Source: Argentina anserina (lineage: Eukaryota; Streptophyta; Magnoliopsida; Rosales; Rosaceae). Taken from it: a stretch of 64,000 nt of DNA. Within the stretch, counting starts at the first letter, position 1. The number at the start of each line of letters is the position of its first letter. The stretch spans positions 7,887,001-7,951,000 of the forward strand of contig NC_065875.1 in assembly GCF_933775445.1 (NCBI RefSeq). The letters are read 5' to 3'. A program made the translations under genes and the position numbers. Shown here piece after piece: positions 23,051-34,567 of the stretch. A model generated the notes under the pieces. It saw nothing but the letters and a program-made list of their open reading frames with translations, made no database searches and was not told where the DNA came from.

Positions 23051-23368
23051 TAAAATACTTGCCACTGCTCACACTATCACAAACTCGACAGTTTACTCCT
23101 TCAAGTTTTAATTTCAACTAATCACTCCTCATACCTTTTCAAATTCGAACAATCTGGTCTTTCCGTTATCTCTTCATCTAATTTGGGTGTTAAGTTCCAT
23201 TCAATTTATTTTTGTCAGCCAACAACTTAACACCCAGATTGGATGGACAGATGACGGAATGACTATATTGCTCGAATTTGGAAAATATAAAGAATGATTA
23301 GTTGAAATTAAAACTTGAAGTAATAAACTGTCGAGTTTGTGATAGTGTGAGCAGTGAGCAGTATTTTA
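23051..23368. mobile_element. MITE with inverted arms of about 110 bp
   Basis: The ends TAAAATACTTGCCACTGCTC and, on the other strand, TAAAATACTGCTCACTGCTC start arms that share CACACTATCACAAACTCGAC. It sits in the 3' flank of copy B at a point where copy A has no such sequence, which supports insertion after the duplication. Confidence 0.75.
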
Positions 23369-24563
23369 TTTTTTATTTTTAGCTTTTATTCATACATCTT
23401 AAATTTGATGATGTACTGTAATCTAAACAAACACGTTTTGAACCCCAACAAAAGTTAAGGACTAATTGAATAAAAAAACATCATTGTCAAATGTTCAAAA
23501 TTAAAAGAGGTCTAATCAACAATTTTGGAGGTCTAAATTTTGTTAATTCAATTAGACTATGGGCATTTTGGGAAAAAAAAATTTAAGGCCTAAATAGCAT
23601 TTCACTATATTGAAAAAGCAAATTGAATGTCCACTCATCAAGGAGGTCTAGGTGTCAATTTAAGAGGTATGAATATACGTTTTTTTTATTCTGAACAATT
23701 TCATAAGCATTCTTGTAAAATGATCGTCTAAACATGTCAATTTGAGGCCAATTGTCTACCTAAAGAATTAGTGAAGGAAGCTAACATGATATACTCATAT
23801 TCTGCAATTTCTCCGAGGCCAATTGCAAGGGAGCCGCTAACATAAGCAATATACATTATACACGTGTTTTAGGTACAAGTTTAAAATTGAAAAAATAAGA
23901 AATATTTGTTTCATATTGGGTTAGGGTCGCATGAAAACATATTGTCATTATTGTGTAGTAATATATACAGCTCTTTTATAAAATTGCAGTAATATATGAT
24001 TGTACGGTGTACCAAATTTCAAGCGTATATATATGTCGCAAAATAATTAACACACGACTAAGCAACAATATGATTTGATATATATACAAAATTATAACAT
24101 TGGAACCTGCTTCTCAAGTCGGTGACAAAAGACGAATCAGATTGCATGATTTTTAGGATAAAAGTAAAATTGATCTCAACACCGCTTTTGGAGTGAATAA
24201 GAACTTTGAAAAGAACTGACAATGGTATTTTGGAAAACCGGAGAGGTGAAATCATTTTAGTGCTTTTGTAAATTACTGTATATTGGATCTGGAGGTCTAA
24301 AATCGTCTAATGAGCAAGGATAATTTAGAGGGGATGATATGCACACTAAATATTGAGCTTGCACAGAAGATGAAAAAGCACCGCACTAATTAGAGGAAAA
24401 GAAGTTCATTTGATAAAAAAAAAAATATTCAGAGCAAAAGTCCAAAACCCTTTGCTAAATTGGTTTCTAATAGGACATTACCTATTAAATTCGGGTGTAA
24501 AATGAGGAAACAAATTTGCCTACCATTTTTCATTTGCCCACCTTGTGCCTACCCTTCTAAACT
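23369..24563. other. 3' flank of GLR copy B, no gene
   Basis: Bases 23675-23720 match the flank of copy A near 4860-4900. The bases before them (23380-23670) are extra relative to copy A and may be a further small insertion. No gene is seen. Confidence 0.5.
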
Positions 24564-24969
24564 TGTCATAACCCCGAAATTTCAAGTGATAAACTCGAAA
24601 TCAAAGCCATGAAAAACTCTAAAACAATCTCAAATATATTAAAATCATCTTATAGTCACAGTGTATCGTAATTGAGTTCATAGTACCTCTCAGTCGATTT
24701 GATTATTACAAAATCAGTTTATAATTCAAGTATTATAAGAAATGAAAATGTAAAATCATCTCAATCCTCACCACAAATAGAAATAATAAACATCGAAAAT
24801 CTTCAGAGTAGCCCTCCAATTCTGCTAATCCACACCTGCAGAACTATCCCCTACACCATCGAATATGTGCACCTAAACACAAACTCGGTAAGCTTTGCAG
24901 CTCGTATGAGTAAATCAACAGTATAACACACAATAGTATACAAAAGAAAATACAGATTACATTTAAATA

Positions 24970-25235
24970 TAAATGCACTCATAAGACACAGGACGGCCCA
25001 TCTGGATGTCTAATAATATCTGAAAATATATGTACTCATGAGACATTGGGAAACCCATATGTTTACCCAAATTACATTTATAATAGGGTACTCATGATAC
25101 TCAGGTACTCATATGTTACCCCTCATGCAGTACGCCGTCAGATACTGGGCAACCCATCTGTTATCCAATATCACAAAAATATGGCTACTCATGAGACCCA
25201 AGTAACCCATCTGTTACCCCTCATGCAGTACACCG
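24970..25235. repeat. Diverged tandem repeats inside the solo LTR
   Basis: Variants of TACTCATGAGAC, then AACCCATCTGTTACCC, then CTCATGCAGTAC recur about every 55-60 bp, near 24975, 25030, 25090, 25130 and 25190. Confidence 0.65.
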
Positions 25236-26535
25236 ACAGACAGACTAGAGCTCTAACTAAGTCATAACTGTCACCCGGCCAAGGCTTGGTTCCAATATTG
25301 CCAACACGTCCGAAGACTGAAAAAACGTTTTAACAAGACTTAAAGTTAAAAATCACGTACAATAACAATCCACACATGTTATTGTACAACAACCAAGAGA
25401 CTCTTGCTCAAATAAATAAATATAGTTGCCCCAGTAAAACTCATTTGGAATAAAAACATGACAATATATAATATAGCAACTCATATATATGTATCATATT
25501 TACCATTTATACACATACACAACTCACTATATCATATACATGTCATAGTTCGATCTTTTAAATAAAACGTAAATATGAGTCACCACCAAGTGTAGACTCG
25601 TCATAGTGAGATTTACTCACCCTATTTTCCTGAGCGTTTTTTCCACAATGCCGAAAGTAAATCCTTCACTTGTTTTGTCGGTCACCTAGTTGTATAATAA
25701 AGTGGTTAAAATGTTACGAAAACCTTAGATGCCAAATCGATCAGTACCACTGTTTACTGTTCAGCAAATTACGGGTTTTACGTAATCATTGTTCATGTAA
25801 ATAATGTTCACGTATTACTGTTCATTGTAATTACTGTTTACGTAAATACTAATCATCAATTTACTATTTAGAAATTATTTTTACAATTTACTGTACCAAA
25901 TTACTTTTTACCAAATTACTGTTCACAATTTATTGTTCACGTACCGCCCATAGTGGATGCGCGTGGTGCTCAAGTGCCACCTCAAAACGCGCGCGTGGCT
26001 TGCCACCACCGCCCAAAACTCTTTCCTCTCCTCTCCTCTCTTTCTCCCTTCCACGGCCTAATGTCGTCTCCCTGCCACTTCAAAACCTCCCACGTGCCGC
26101 CACAGACGGCGACACACGCCACTCCACCACCTTCGTCCAAAACTCAACAAAACCACAAACATTCAACATGAAAGATGAAGAACATGAAGAGCAGATCACA
26201 ACCGTACCTTCATTGCAACCCAGATCGCCGGAAAGCTTCGGTAATCGAAAGTTCACCTCCGATGTTAAAACCTCCGATTTGAGTTCTAATTTCGCGCTAA
26301 ACCCAACCCAAAGGTCAATTTGCAAGGATTTATGGCTCAATTCACCGGCGGCGAAGATTGAATCGGCGGTGATATTTTTGCAAAAATCACCGCTTGTCGG
26401 CGAGGCTTCACGGCGGCGAGGGAGGGCGTGTCTCATCCGGGGGGGGGGGATTGGAGCGGTCGAGCTTGCGGTGGCCTTGGGACCGGCGGTGAGAGCCACA
26501 ATGGCCGGAGGCGTGAGATCGGCAAAGGAGTTTTC

Positions 26536-26538
<3 letters not shown>

Positions 26539-26628
<90 letters not shown>
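26539..26628. repeat. GA dinucleotide microsatellite
   Basis: About 44 GA units lie within the transcribed part of the solo LTR, just after its TATA box in the minus direction. All long Arg-Glu or Leu-Ser frames here are artefacts of it. Confidence 0.95.
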
Positions 26629-26631
<3 letters not shown>

Positions 26632-27276
26632 TGTTTTTGAAAATTTGGGTTTCCCAAAAATCCCTTTTATACATTTTCCAAATTCGGAAATCTACTTCCG
26701 TCGACAATAACTTTCACATACGACGTCCGATTAAGGTGCGTGACATGTCCACGAACTCGTATTGACGAGTTCTGCAACTTTCGTGAAAGAAGTTTTTGGA
26801 GATCAGTGACAGAATAAAAGTCAACTCTCGAGTCAAAGAAAACGTAACGTTTTTCAATTTAAATTTCCGAAGTCGGTTTCGTTTCGTTTGACATTGAAGG
26901 GAAAAATGAAAAATGCGATTTATTCAATTTCCAAGTTAACTGGCTTACAAGAATCTATATAAAGCAAACCCGAAAAGTCGGGGTTTTTCAAAACTCATGA
27001 CATGTGTCTTTTCTCAAGTCAAAGTTAGATCATAATTGAGGAATTGAACACATGGCATGACTTTAGAAAGGTGGTCGGCAAATTTATTTCCGTAAAATGA
27101 AATGCATGGAGCCCAAGACGAGAAATTTTATATGCTACTGTAGTACCATGTGGCAATGCATAGTAGTACTCATTTTGTTATATTTCGACACGTACATTTC
27201 TTACACCAAAATTATAATTTAATATATTTTTATTGTTTGGGAAATGACCTTTATAGATATTGATGAGTTTGCACTA

Positions 27277-27388
27277 GGATTTCAGGTTTAAAGTTTAGGG
27301 TTTAGGTAAAGAGTTTATGGTATAGGGTATAGGATGTATGATTTTAAGATTTAGAGTATAAAGTTTAGGATTTAAGATTTAGGATTCA
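27277..27388. repeat. Degenerate telomere-like repeat (TTTAGGG type)
   Basis: Runs such as GTTTAGGGTTTAGG and AAGTTTAGGATTTAAG appear. They end exactly where the GLR spacer homology (27388) begins. Confidence 0.6.
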
Positions 27389-28022
27389 GAGGCGAGGTTA
27401 CTGTCAACGGCAACTATTTGCCGCCAATACCTCCATTTCAAGCTTTGTCTAGTACGTAAATTAGATGGATTTTGAATCTTTTTTACTCATCTATTGGTAA
27501 TTGCTTTTATTTATTTTTTGGTTTTTCCCTCTCATAGGACATCGTCAATTTTGTCATATTAATTCACGTCCACATTTCCCCTAGGTCAATTACTGAAGTT
27601 GCTATACTTGCTTACTTATTGATTAATCAGTCTTTGCAATCAGCGTCAGACCCCAAAGAATAACCCAACAATGTCACATAAAAAAAACACAAAAAAAGAA
27701 GAAGGGTGATGATATTTATTGATCACTGCAGTCTTCGTCTTCGTCAGTATATTGGTATCTGGACTAGGATATTGAAGACTTAGCTAAGTCCTTCAGGGAA
27801 CGTTCTCTCTTTGAAAATGGGTTACATTTCATTCGCGTTTACACCAACCAACTTCTATATGCCAAATTACCAAGTAGTCTAGGGGCTAGGCCATATTATT
27901 GATGGTGACTCGAGTATCTAAGTACTATATATATTGAGAGAAAAGAACAATGTACAAGAAGTATAGGCTGCTTCTCCATCTGTGGAATTTCTACGGCAAA
28001 CAACAATCAGTACCTCCTGATA
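27389..28022. promoter_or_regulatory. Duplicated spacer and upstream region of GLR copy C
   Basis: Bases 27388-27650 match 4936-5200. The rest, to the ATG at 28023, is the presumed 5' region of copy C. No convincing core promoter is seen. Confidence 0.5.
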
Positions 28023-30405
28023 ATGATCATGTTTTTCTTAGATCTTAGCGTAATCTTTGGTAACTCCTCAGTTGTGGATGAAGATGGAACCGGACCAAAA
28101 TCAAAGAAACTGGTAAATGTGGGGGTAATTCTTGATCTGGATACCCCTGTTGGGAAGAAGGTTCAACACAGCATATCCATGGCCCTCATAGAATTTTATG
28201 TTAGAAATGCCAACTATCGAATGAAGCTGAATCTTACTGTGAAGCATTCTAGAAATGATGTTGTTTCTGCAGCATCAGCAGGTATCTTATGTTTAAAGTT
28301 GACGTACTTCTCCTCGTCTTGGTTGCCAACTTTTCCATGCAAGTTGTAAATGCTCGATCAAGGAATAGTACTTTTCTCCATGAAAGAAAAGTAATGTCAA
28401 GAGTGAATATAACTAATTTTATTTTTATTTTTATTTTTACCTTAAGTTGATAATATGTAGTCTGCAACTCTACATGACAGTTGTTTGAGTTTATCTAACC
28501 ACTTTCATGTTCTGCAGCTTTAGAATTGCTAAATAATGAAGAGGTGCACGCCATTAATTATAGGTCCCCAAACATCAAACCAAGCTAAGTTTGTCATAAG
28601 TCTCGGAGAGAAAGCACAAATCCCCATCATCTCCTTTTCAGCCACAAGCCCTTCTTTGTCTCCAACTCTGAACCGTTCTTCATCAGGACAGCTCTGGATG
28701 ACTCTTATCAGGTTAAAGCCATCACATCCATTGTTCAAGCATATGGATGGTACGAAGTTGTTCTAATAAGATGTTGGCATGATGAGTGAAGGGTCACTAC
28801 AAAAAAAATTTGGTATACCCATGCTTCTATTTCGTGGGCATTGACCCCAATGCGCACAATTAATTATGGCTAACGCTTATGCCCACGTTACAGTGACGAT
28901 TTTAGGGATTGCGGCCGTAGCCATTGTCATTATTATCACAGTTGTTTAGGCTTTCGTGGGAGTTCTCACATGGGCCCCACTATCTGACCTACCACCAGCA
29001 AACAATTAGAAGACCTCACATGATATCAAATTTCGTGACAATATCTATATTATTATCTATCACCCACAAATATTTCCAGTTTCGTGGCTTACAAAAACTA
29101 ATTGAAAAAAAAATACTAATATCAGGAAGAGTATTACCCACTATACAACAGAAGAACTAACAAACTAAGTCAGTAATAACATGCACTCAATTACATGCGC
29201 AAATAACTAGACCAACTTCTCTGCTACCAATCAAAGTATGACTCTGCCTCCCCTGCATTTCTTCAAATAATTCATCTACCTCTGAGCTTACCAAAGAGCT
29301 GCATTTCTTCAAATTAGTAGAGGATCCGAGATTCCAGTTCCCCCACCTTACAAGTTTAAGTAAATTATAAGTCAAACATATATATTACCTCGATCAAACG
29401 CAAAGTAATATAATATCTTTCCTACAAATATGTTATGGCTTAAACAAAATGAACAATTTTATAACAGATAATGGTCAATTACAAACTTAGTGTCCTCAGT
29501 CGGATGACAATTATCAAATTCAGCCTATTGCAGTACAAATGTGAAATCACATGATATAGACGACAAAAGCTGAGAACTCTAGATCAACACACAAGAAATT
29601 CATACCCTAATATCTTTCATCGCATACAAGGTAATAAAGTAATTATAACTCTGTACAGATATAATTTATATCTGCACATTGCAAAATACTTTGTGAATTG
29701 ATTTCAAGGTACGTAGCCATCAAAATCCACCATTGTGAATAAAAAGTTTCATATACTTAATCATGAATTTGATAAACAAATGTATAACTACATGCTTATT
29801 AATCAACCTGTTTTAGCTCCTATTTCTTAAAAGCAACAGTTTGTAGAGTTACCTTGCTACATCTGCAACCTTTATCTTACTATTAGTACATTAACATCTT
29901 CAACATTGGCCTGCACATACAACAATTTGCTTTATAATCAATTTCCAAGTTAAGGAATCTGAAGAGTAGTTTGACAAAGTTGTTTAACATAAGAAATATT
30001 CAGCTAATGACCACATAGCTTTCATTTATGTATGCTTGATACCAAAATCTGGTAATACACCAATTTTTTCAAAGGATATCAAGAATTTAATCTGCATGAC
30101 AAAAATCCGCACATGATCCACAAAGTAAAGAATTAATTAATTCATATAGTTATATTTTAGTTCACATTGACAAGATTTTAATTACAATAGAACTACAACA
30201 GTGAAGTTTAACGTGCCAAGAACTAAGACTTACAATTGCTCAAAGACCCTTCATTGGCATATGCAGCCATTGAAGGGTACATAACACTTCTCTTTTCCCT
30301 GATTGTCATCTAAGAGACTAAGAAAAACAACAACAACACATTTAGAAAATAACATACAGTAATTTGTCAATTAAACTTACATACGAAGTCAGGAACGCAT
30401 ATTAC

Positions 30406-30493
30406 CTCATATGCACTCATTAATGAGAAAATCTTCGAGTTCACGTACATTTGCAACATCTAAATCCTGCATTAGCTGATCATATGGCAGTAC
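30406..30493 (-). pseudogene. COP9 signalosome subunit 7 exon captured by CACTA
   Basis: The exon is bounded by TTTTCCAG and GTAATA. It reads VLPYDQLMQDLDV and NVRELEDFLINEC, which are hallmarks of the PCI-domain protein CSN7, a COP9 signalosome subunit that helps remove NEDD8 from cullins. The frame is open until a TGA right before the donor, where the gene normally reads Met-Tyr-Ala. A possible remnant of the next exon lies near 30245-30310, but it is too decayed to claim. Confidence 0.75.
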
Positions 30494-31087
30494 CTGGAAA
30501 AGCACATAATATATTAGAAAAAAATATCAACAAAGTCAATATGAGACACTTGAACATGCTAAACAAAGGAGGGGGTCTGAAAACCCATCCCCTTACCCAA
30601 AAATAAAAAACAGAGAGACTAAATTCAAAAGAGATCAAGACATGCATGATGTATAGGATAAGATGAAAAAAGACAACATACTTGAAAGAGGAAAAGAATA
30701 ACTTATCAATATCCGGTTTATAGTGTGTCTGACAATTATTTCTCTCCCACAAGCCTACAAAAAAAAACTTAAAATATGAGCAACTATCAGATTTGGGTAT
30801 CAGATAACTATGAGATTCAAAACCACTATTATTCAGGGGTAGGACCTAATAAGTTTCAGACGTCTGAAACCACCAAATTACTTTCATATCATCTAATTTC
30901 CAGCAATGGAAATTGCCTTTCAATTATATGTTTCTTTTACAGCAAAATAGTAAGCGTATGTAAACAAAGTAGAGAGGTACAGGCTTCCAGTAATCACATT
31001 GAGAACAACATACCAGTAACAGCTCTAATGTTAAAAATAGATAACGATGATTATCCGAGAAGAACATCGTTGAGAAGCTAAACCTGT

Positions 31088-31285
31088 AAGTAGGGCTGGA
31101 CTTTTTGACACCGAAAAAACCGAAACCGGTCATAACCGAACCGCACCGAAACCGAAAAACCGGAACCGAACGGAATCACCGCGTCGGTGTTAGAAACCGA
31201 ACCGAACCGAGAAGTTGGTGTCGGTTATCGGTTTCATGCTTTTCAGAAAACCGGTGGAAACCGAATCGAACCGAGAATTGAGATG
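31088..31285. repeat. hAT-like end fragment nested in the CACTA element
   Basis: It starts TAGGGCTGGACTTTTTG and is followed by many ACCGAA and CCGAACCG words, the same style as the ends of the hAT element at 34174-38078. I did not find its other end or a target duplication. Confidence 0.45.
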
Positions 31286-33180
31286 TAAGGTTATAACTTG
31301 TATTTGATGAACATATGTAATCGATCAGGTGCTTATGTAAAGCATAGATTTGGTAATAAATATATACATGATCGGTTCGATTACTCGAGATCAATATTAA
31401 CCCTGTAAGCATCGTTAGTAGTATAAAGCAAGAGGGTATCGTTCACAAACCGGGGATCCAACCAGGGTAAAGAATCACAAACATTTAACAACGAATTCAT
31501 TCGAGTTTAAAAGAGTTTGATATATAGGATCGGGTTGAAAGATAAAAACAGAAAATAAAACCTAAACTAATATATACATGTGATCAACCAACCAACACAT
31601 AAACAATCACCAAAACAATTCACATAGAGAAATCGAAACAAGTCCTATGTCTCCCTTTTAGAGTCATGCCGAGATTAGCTCATGAACAACTAAGGTTGGA
31701 TCATGCAATTTAAGTTCCAAATCAGTAACCTATATGCATAGACACTTAACACATTCAATTCCTGCCACTCGGCTTCATTGAAATCTAACATGTTCATCTT
31801 ACCATACAATCCCAAAGCCATGCATATCGAATTCATCAAGTATGTCACCTACTTAACCCCCAATCATGCAATTTCGAAAATCATATAGAAAAGAATAAAC
31901 ATGTTCATAGCATAAGTCTTTAATCCAACAACCTAAATTTCATGCTACAATCGCATACATAACACTTAGGAATCGAAATTGTTCATACATAGTACACGGC
32001 AGAAACCAAAACATAAATTCGAATCTTTATATAAATTGAATCAAGTAGCTATTTCATAGACAAAATTGAAACAAGATTACACTACACAAATCGCATACTC
32101 ATCCAAGAACAAGAAAACCAAAAACCGAATTGAAACAAAGAGAGAATCATGGTTACACTTTATCAATCAATCGATTCTACAAGGTGTAGCCAATACTTCT
32201 AGGGGAATGGAACCTCTTCTCAATCGTGCTTGAAGGCTATAGATGAAGGTGAAAAATGGTGGAATCGGGTTTAGGATTTCTTGGAAGTGTGAGGGATTGA
32301 TTCGGCAGAGCTATGGCTTGTGCTTGTGTGCAAGGTTGATGATCATTTTCTGTGGAATTGAGGTGCTATATATAGAGGAAGAAACCCAAGGGAGGATGGC
32401 CATAAAGTCCACAAAGTTGAAACCAAATTGGTTGAGGTTTCCTAGATTCAGCAGATCTGACCTTTGTCCCTTGTTGTGACCATAACTTTCTCTAGAAAAT
32501 AGATATTGAGATGATTCCAACTGGCAATTTCAACTATACTTCCGTGGCTTTTCATTCATATATCATGCATTTTCTCAGTCATTTTGAGCTGTCCAGGGGA
32601 GCCCGTCCAATTTGGATGATCTGCACTGCCAGAATTCTGATTTCTATAAGGTTTCCATATCTTTGCATTAATTGCATATCTTATTCCTCCTTTAATGCTG
32701 ATTTATTTTGCACAAATTTATTACTTTGAATTAGGGAGGCAGAAAAAGTCTTAATTGTTGCAGCCATGTTTGATTTTTCTTACCTCTCCTCATTAAATTT
32801 GTTGCATGCCTTCTTTGACTTTCTTGCCTCTTCTCATTTAATTTGCTGCATGCCTTCTTTGACATTCTTTGGTGCAGGGATTTATGGACATTCTGATACA
32901 TATTTGTGCTCTATATGCAGGAGGAACAAAGTCCCAAGTTTCCCTCATAGCCCTTGGATCAAAAGCAAATCAATGGCTGAGATAATTCCGTCGAGCTCAC
33001 TGGACCTCCGAGTAATGATTCGGTCATATCTCCCTGTAGGAATAATATATTGATTTGATTCCAAATCCTACAGAAACTAGACGCAAAATCCTTTTTATCC
33101 ATATAAGGTACGTCTTCTAACGCAATCGGAGCTATCCAGGGGAGCCCGTCGAAGTTGGACTACAAATCTTGACAGCATTT
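31286..33180. other. Unclassified repeat-like sequence within the CACTA element
   Basis: The phrase AGGGGAGCCCGTC occurs twice, near 32595 and 33140, in similar contexts (GAGCTGTCC or GAGCTATCC before it). A tandem duplication of about 50 bp (TTGCATGCCTTCTTTGAC) is at 32770-32870. The part near 31420-31480 (GAGGGTATCGTTCACAAACC) recalls LTR sequence. No gene is seen. Confidence 0.4.
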
Positions 33181-33482
33181 TCATTCTTGCATGGATTGGG
33201 CTTTTAAGTGTAATTTCTTCTCTTTCCTTGTGGAACTAAGATTGCTTTCCTTCTCCAACATGGATTTGTATTTCCTAATAAGAATGAGTATATTAGAAAC
33301 AAAGAAATACGCAAAGATGAATCCTACTCGAACAAGGAAACATATATCAACAAGGATTCTTAACAATTAGCACGATTTCATAAGCTCTACCTAGACACTT
33401 ATTTATACAAAAGAAAGTAAAACCTACTAAATAAGAGGTAACAAAGAGTAAGAATAGAGCACAAACATATTAAGAACGTCAC

Positions 33483-33800
33483 ACTTGTACATTGCTGGAG
33501 GATGGTGTACTGGTCGACGTCGGACTCGTGGAAGACGATGGAGAAGTGGTCGGAGGTTTTGAGCTGGTCGGACTTGATCTCGCCTGACGTGGATCCATGA
33601 GTCGTGGGTGCTGAGGAAGAACCCGGCCCGAGAGAGGTCCGGATCTAGGCCGGTTGCTGGGACTGGGATAGGGAGATTTTGGAGACATTGAGCTCGAGGC
33701 GGCCTTTGTCGCTGCTGATGGATGAGCTAGGTTCAGATCTCGGCGGCGAAGAAGAGAGTGAGGAAGAAGATGAAAGAGGGACAACTTCATATTTCCTTCT
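33483..33800 (-). pseudogene. Lung-seven-transmembrane family gene fragment captured by CACTA
   Basis: On the minus strand, different frames give GRLELNVSKISLS, LDPDLSRAGFFLSTHDSW and then SDHFSIVFHESDVDQYTI. These match in order the lumenal N-terminal domain of plant lung-seven-transmembrane (CAND/GOST-like) proteins, Golgi or plasma-membrane seven-helix proteins whose exact job is unclear. A leader-like stretch (FIFFLTLFFAAE) precedes them. It is more GC-rich than the surrounding element, as expected for captured coding DNA. At least two frame changes mean no product. The identification is from memory of the family. Confidence 0.65.
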
Positions 33801-34567
33801 CTTTTCGACCAAATAATAAATAAGTGGTGGTGTTGGTCACTCACGAATCTAGACAATTTGTGAGATATTTAAATTTTTTAAAGCAAATATCAACACAATA
33901 TGTCAGGAGAATTACCCCACCAACACTTCAAAACTGATATTATATAAAAAAGTACCCACGTTTTTGAAGTAATTGTGACCATATAACACGATTAGGGTAG
34001 GGGCACTATATTCATAGTGTATAACAGTACTACATCCCACGATTAAGTTAGACTACGTGTGCAAGGGGTGCCTTTTGCTCCCTTTTTTGGTAGTGGGTAT
34101 GCTTGGATCATAACTGATGGATTATCATCTGTATAGTGTTACATTCACTGGAGGGAAAGGCCATTGAATCAATTAGGGCTGGGACCGGTACGGGACGGTT
34201 CGGGATTCAGCTCATACCGATACCATACCGATTTTATATTTCGGTATCGGTATCGGTTCGGTACCGCTATTTTCAACCTCGATACCGAACTGAACCGAAA
34301 CCATTCGGTTTCGGTACCGTTCGGTATTTTTTCGGTACTAAACTAGCATATTCCAGTGTGCACCTTGCTGACCTACTTATACATGATTAACTACACTAAC
34401 TATGATCCATCATAAAGAAAATTCACAGAAAAGATACATGTAATCTTCTTATGTCCATCAGTCCATCACCATTACAAATTCAAACAACATTTAGTTTAAA
34501 ATAACATCACAAGTTCAACAATTCACAAAGCTAAGGAATAATGAATGACCAATGAAAGTTGTCTCCA

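Larger units (their letters stand above)
24564..26990 (-). mobile_element. Solo LTR (2,427 bp), minus strand, AAACT target duplication
   Basis: On the + strand it starts TGTCATAACCCCG and ends CGGGGTTTTTCA, and it is flanked by AAACT at 24559-24563 and 26991-26995. The transcription direction is minus, from a TATA-like TATAAAAGGG (about 26664 on the complementary strand) downstream of the CACGAAAGTTGCAGAACTCG phrase. No gag-pol is present, so it is a solo LTR of a long-LTR Gypsy-like element (Tekay/Del type is my guess). Open frames inside it are composition artefacts. Confidence 0.85.
28795..34095. mobile_element. CACTA transposon carrying captured host gene pieces
   Basis: It starts CACTACAAAAAAAATTTGG and ends TTTTTTGGTAGTG, and it is flanked by GGT at 28792-28794 and 34096-34098. 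Joining the flanks restores the GLR codons Ser-Glu-Gly-Tyr-Ala-Trp. No CACTA transposase is recognisable in its 5.3 kb, so it is non-autonomous. It holds minus-strand fragments of at least two host genes (30406-30493 and 33483-33800) and nested repeat pieces. Confidence 0.9.

Noticed and set aside
26000..26710. Long overlapping frames on both strands rich in Arg-Glu or Leu-Ser
   Set aside because: They are produced by the GA microsatellite inside a solo LTR and are not genes.
33479..33856. 125-codon Ser/Pro-rich minus-strand frame as a gene of its own
   Set aside because: The family likeness to a seven-transmembrane protein lies in other frames of the same DNA, so this frame is a shifted reading of a captured fragment.
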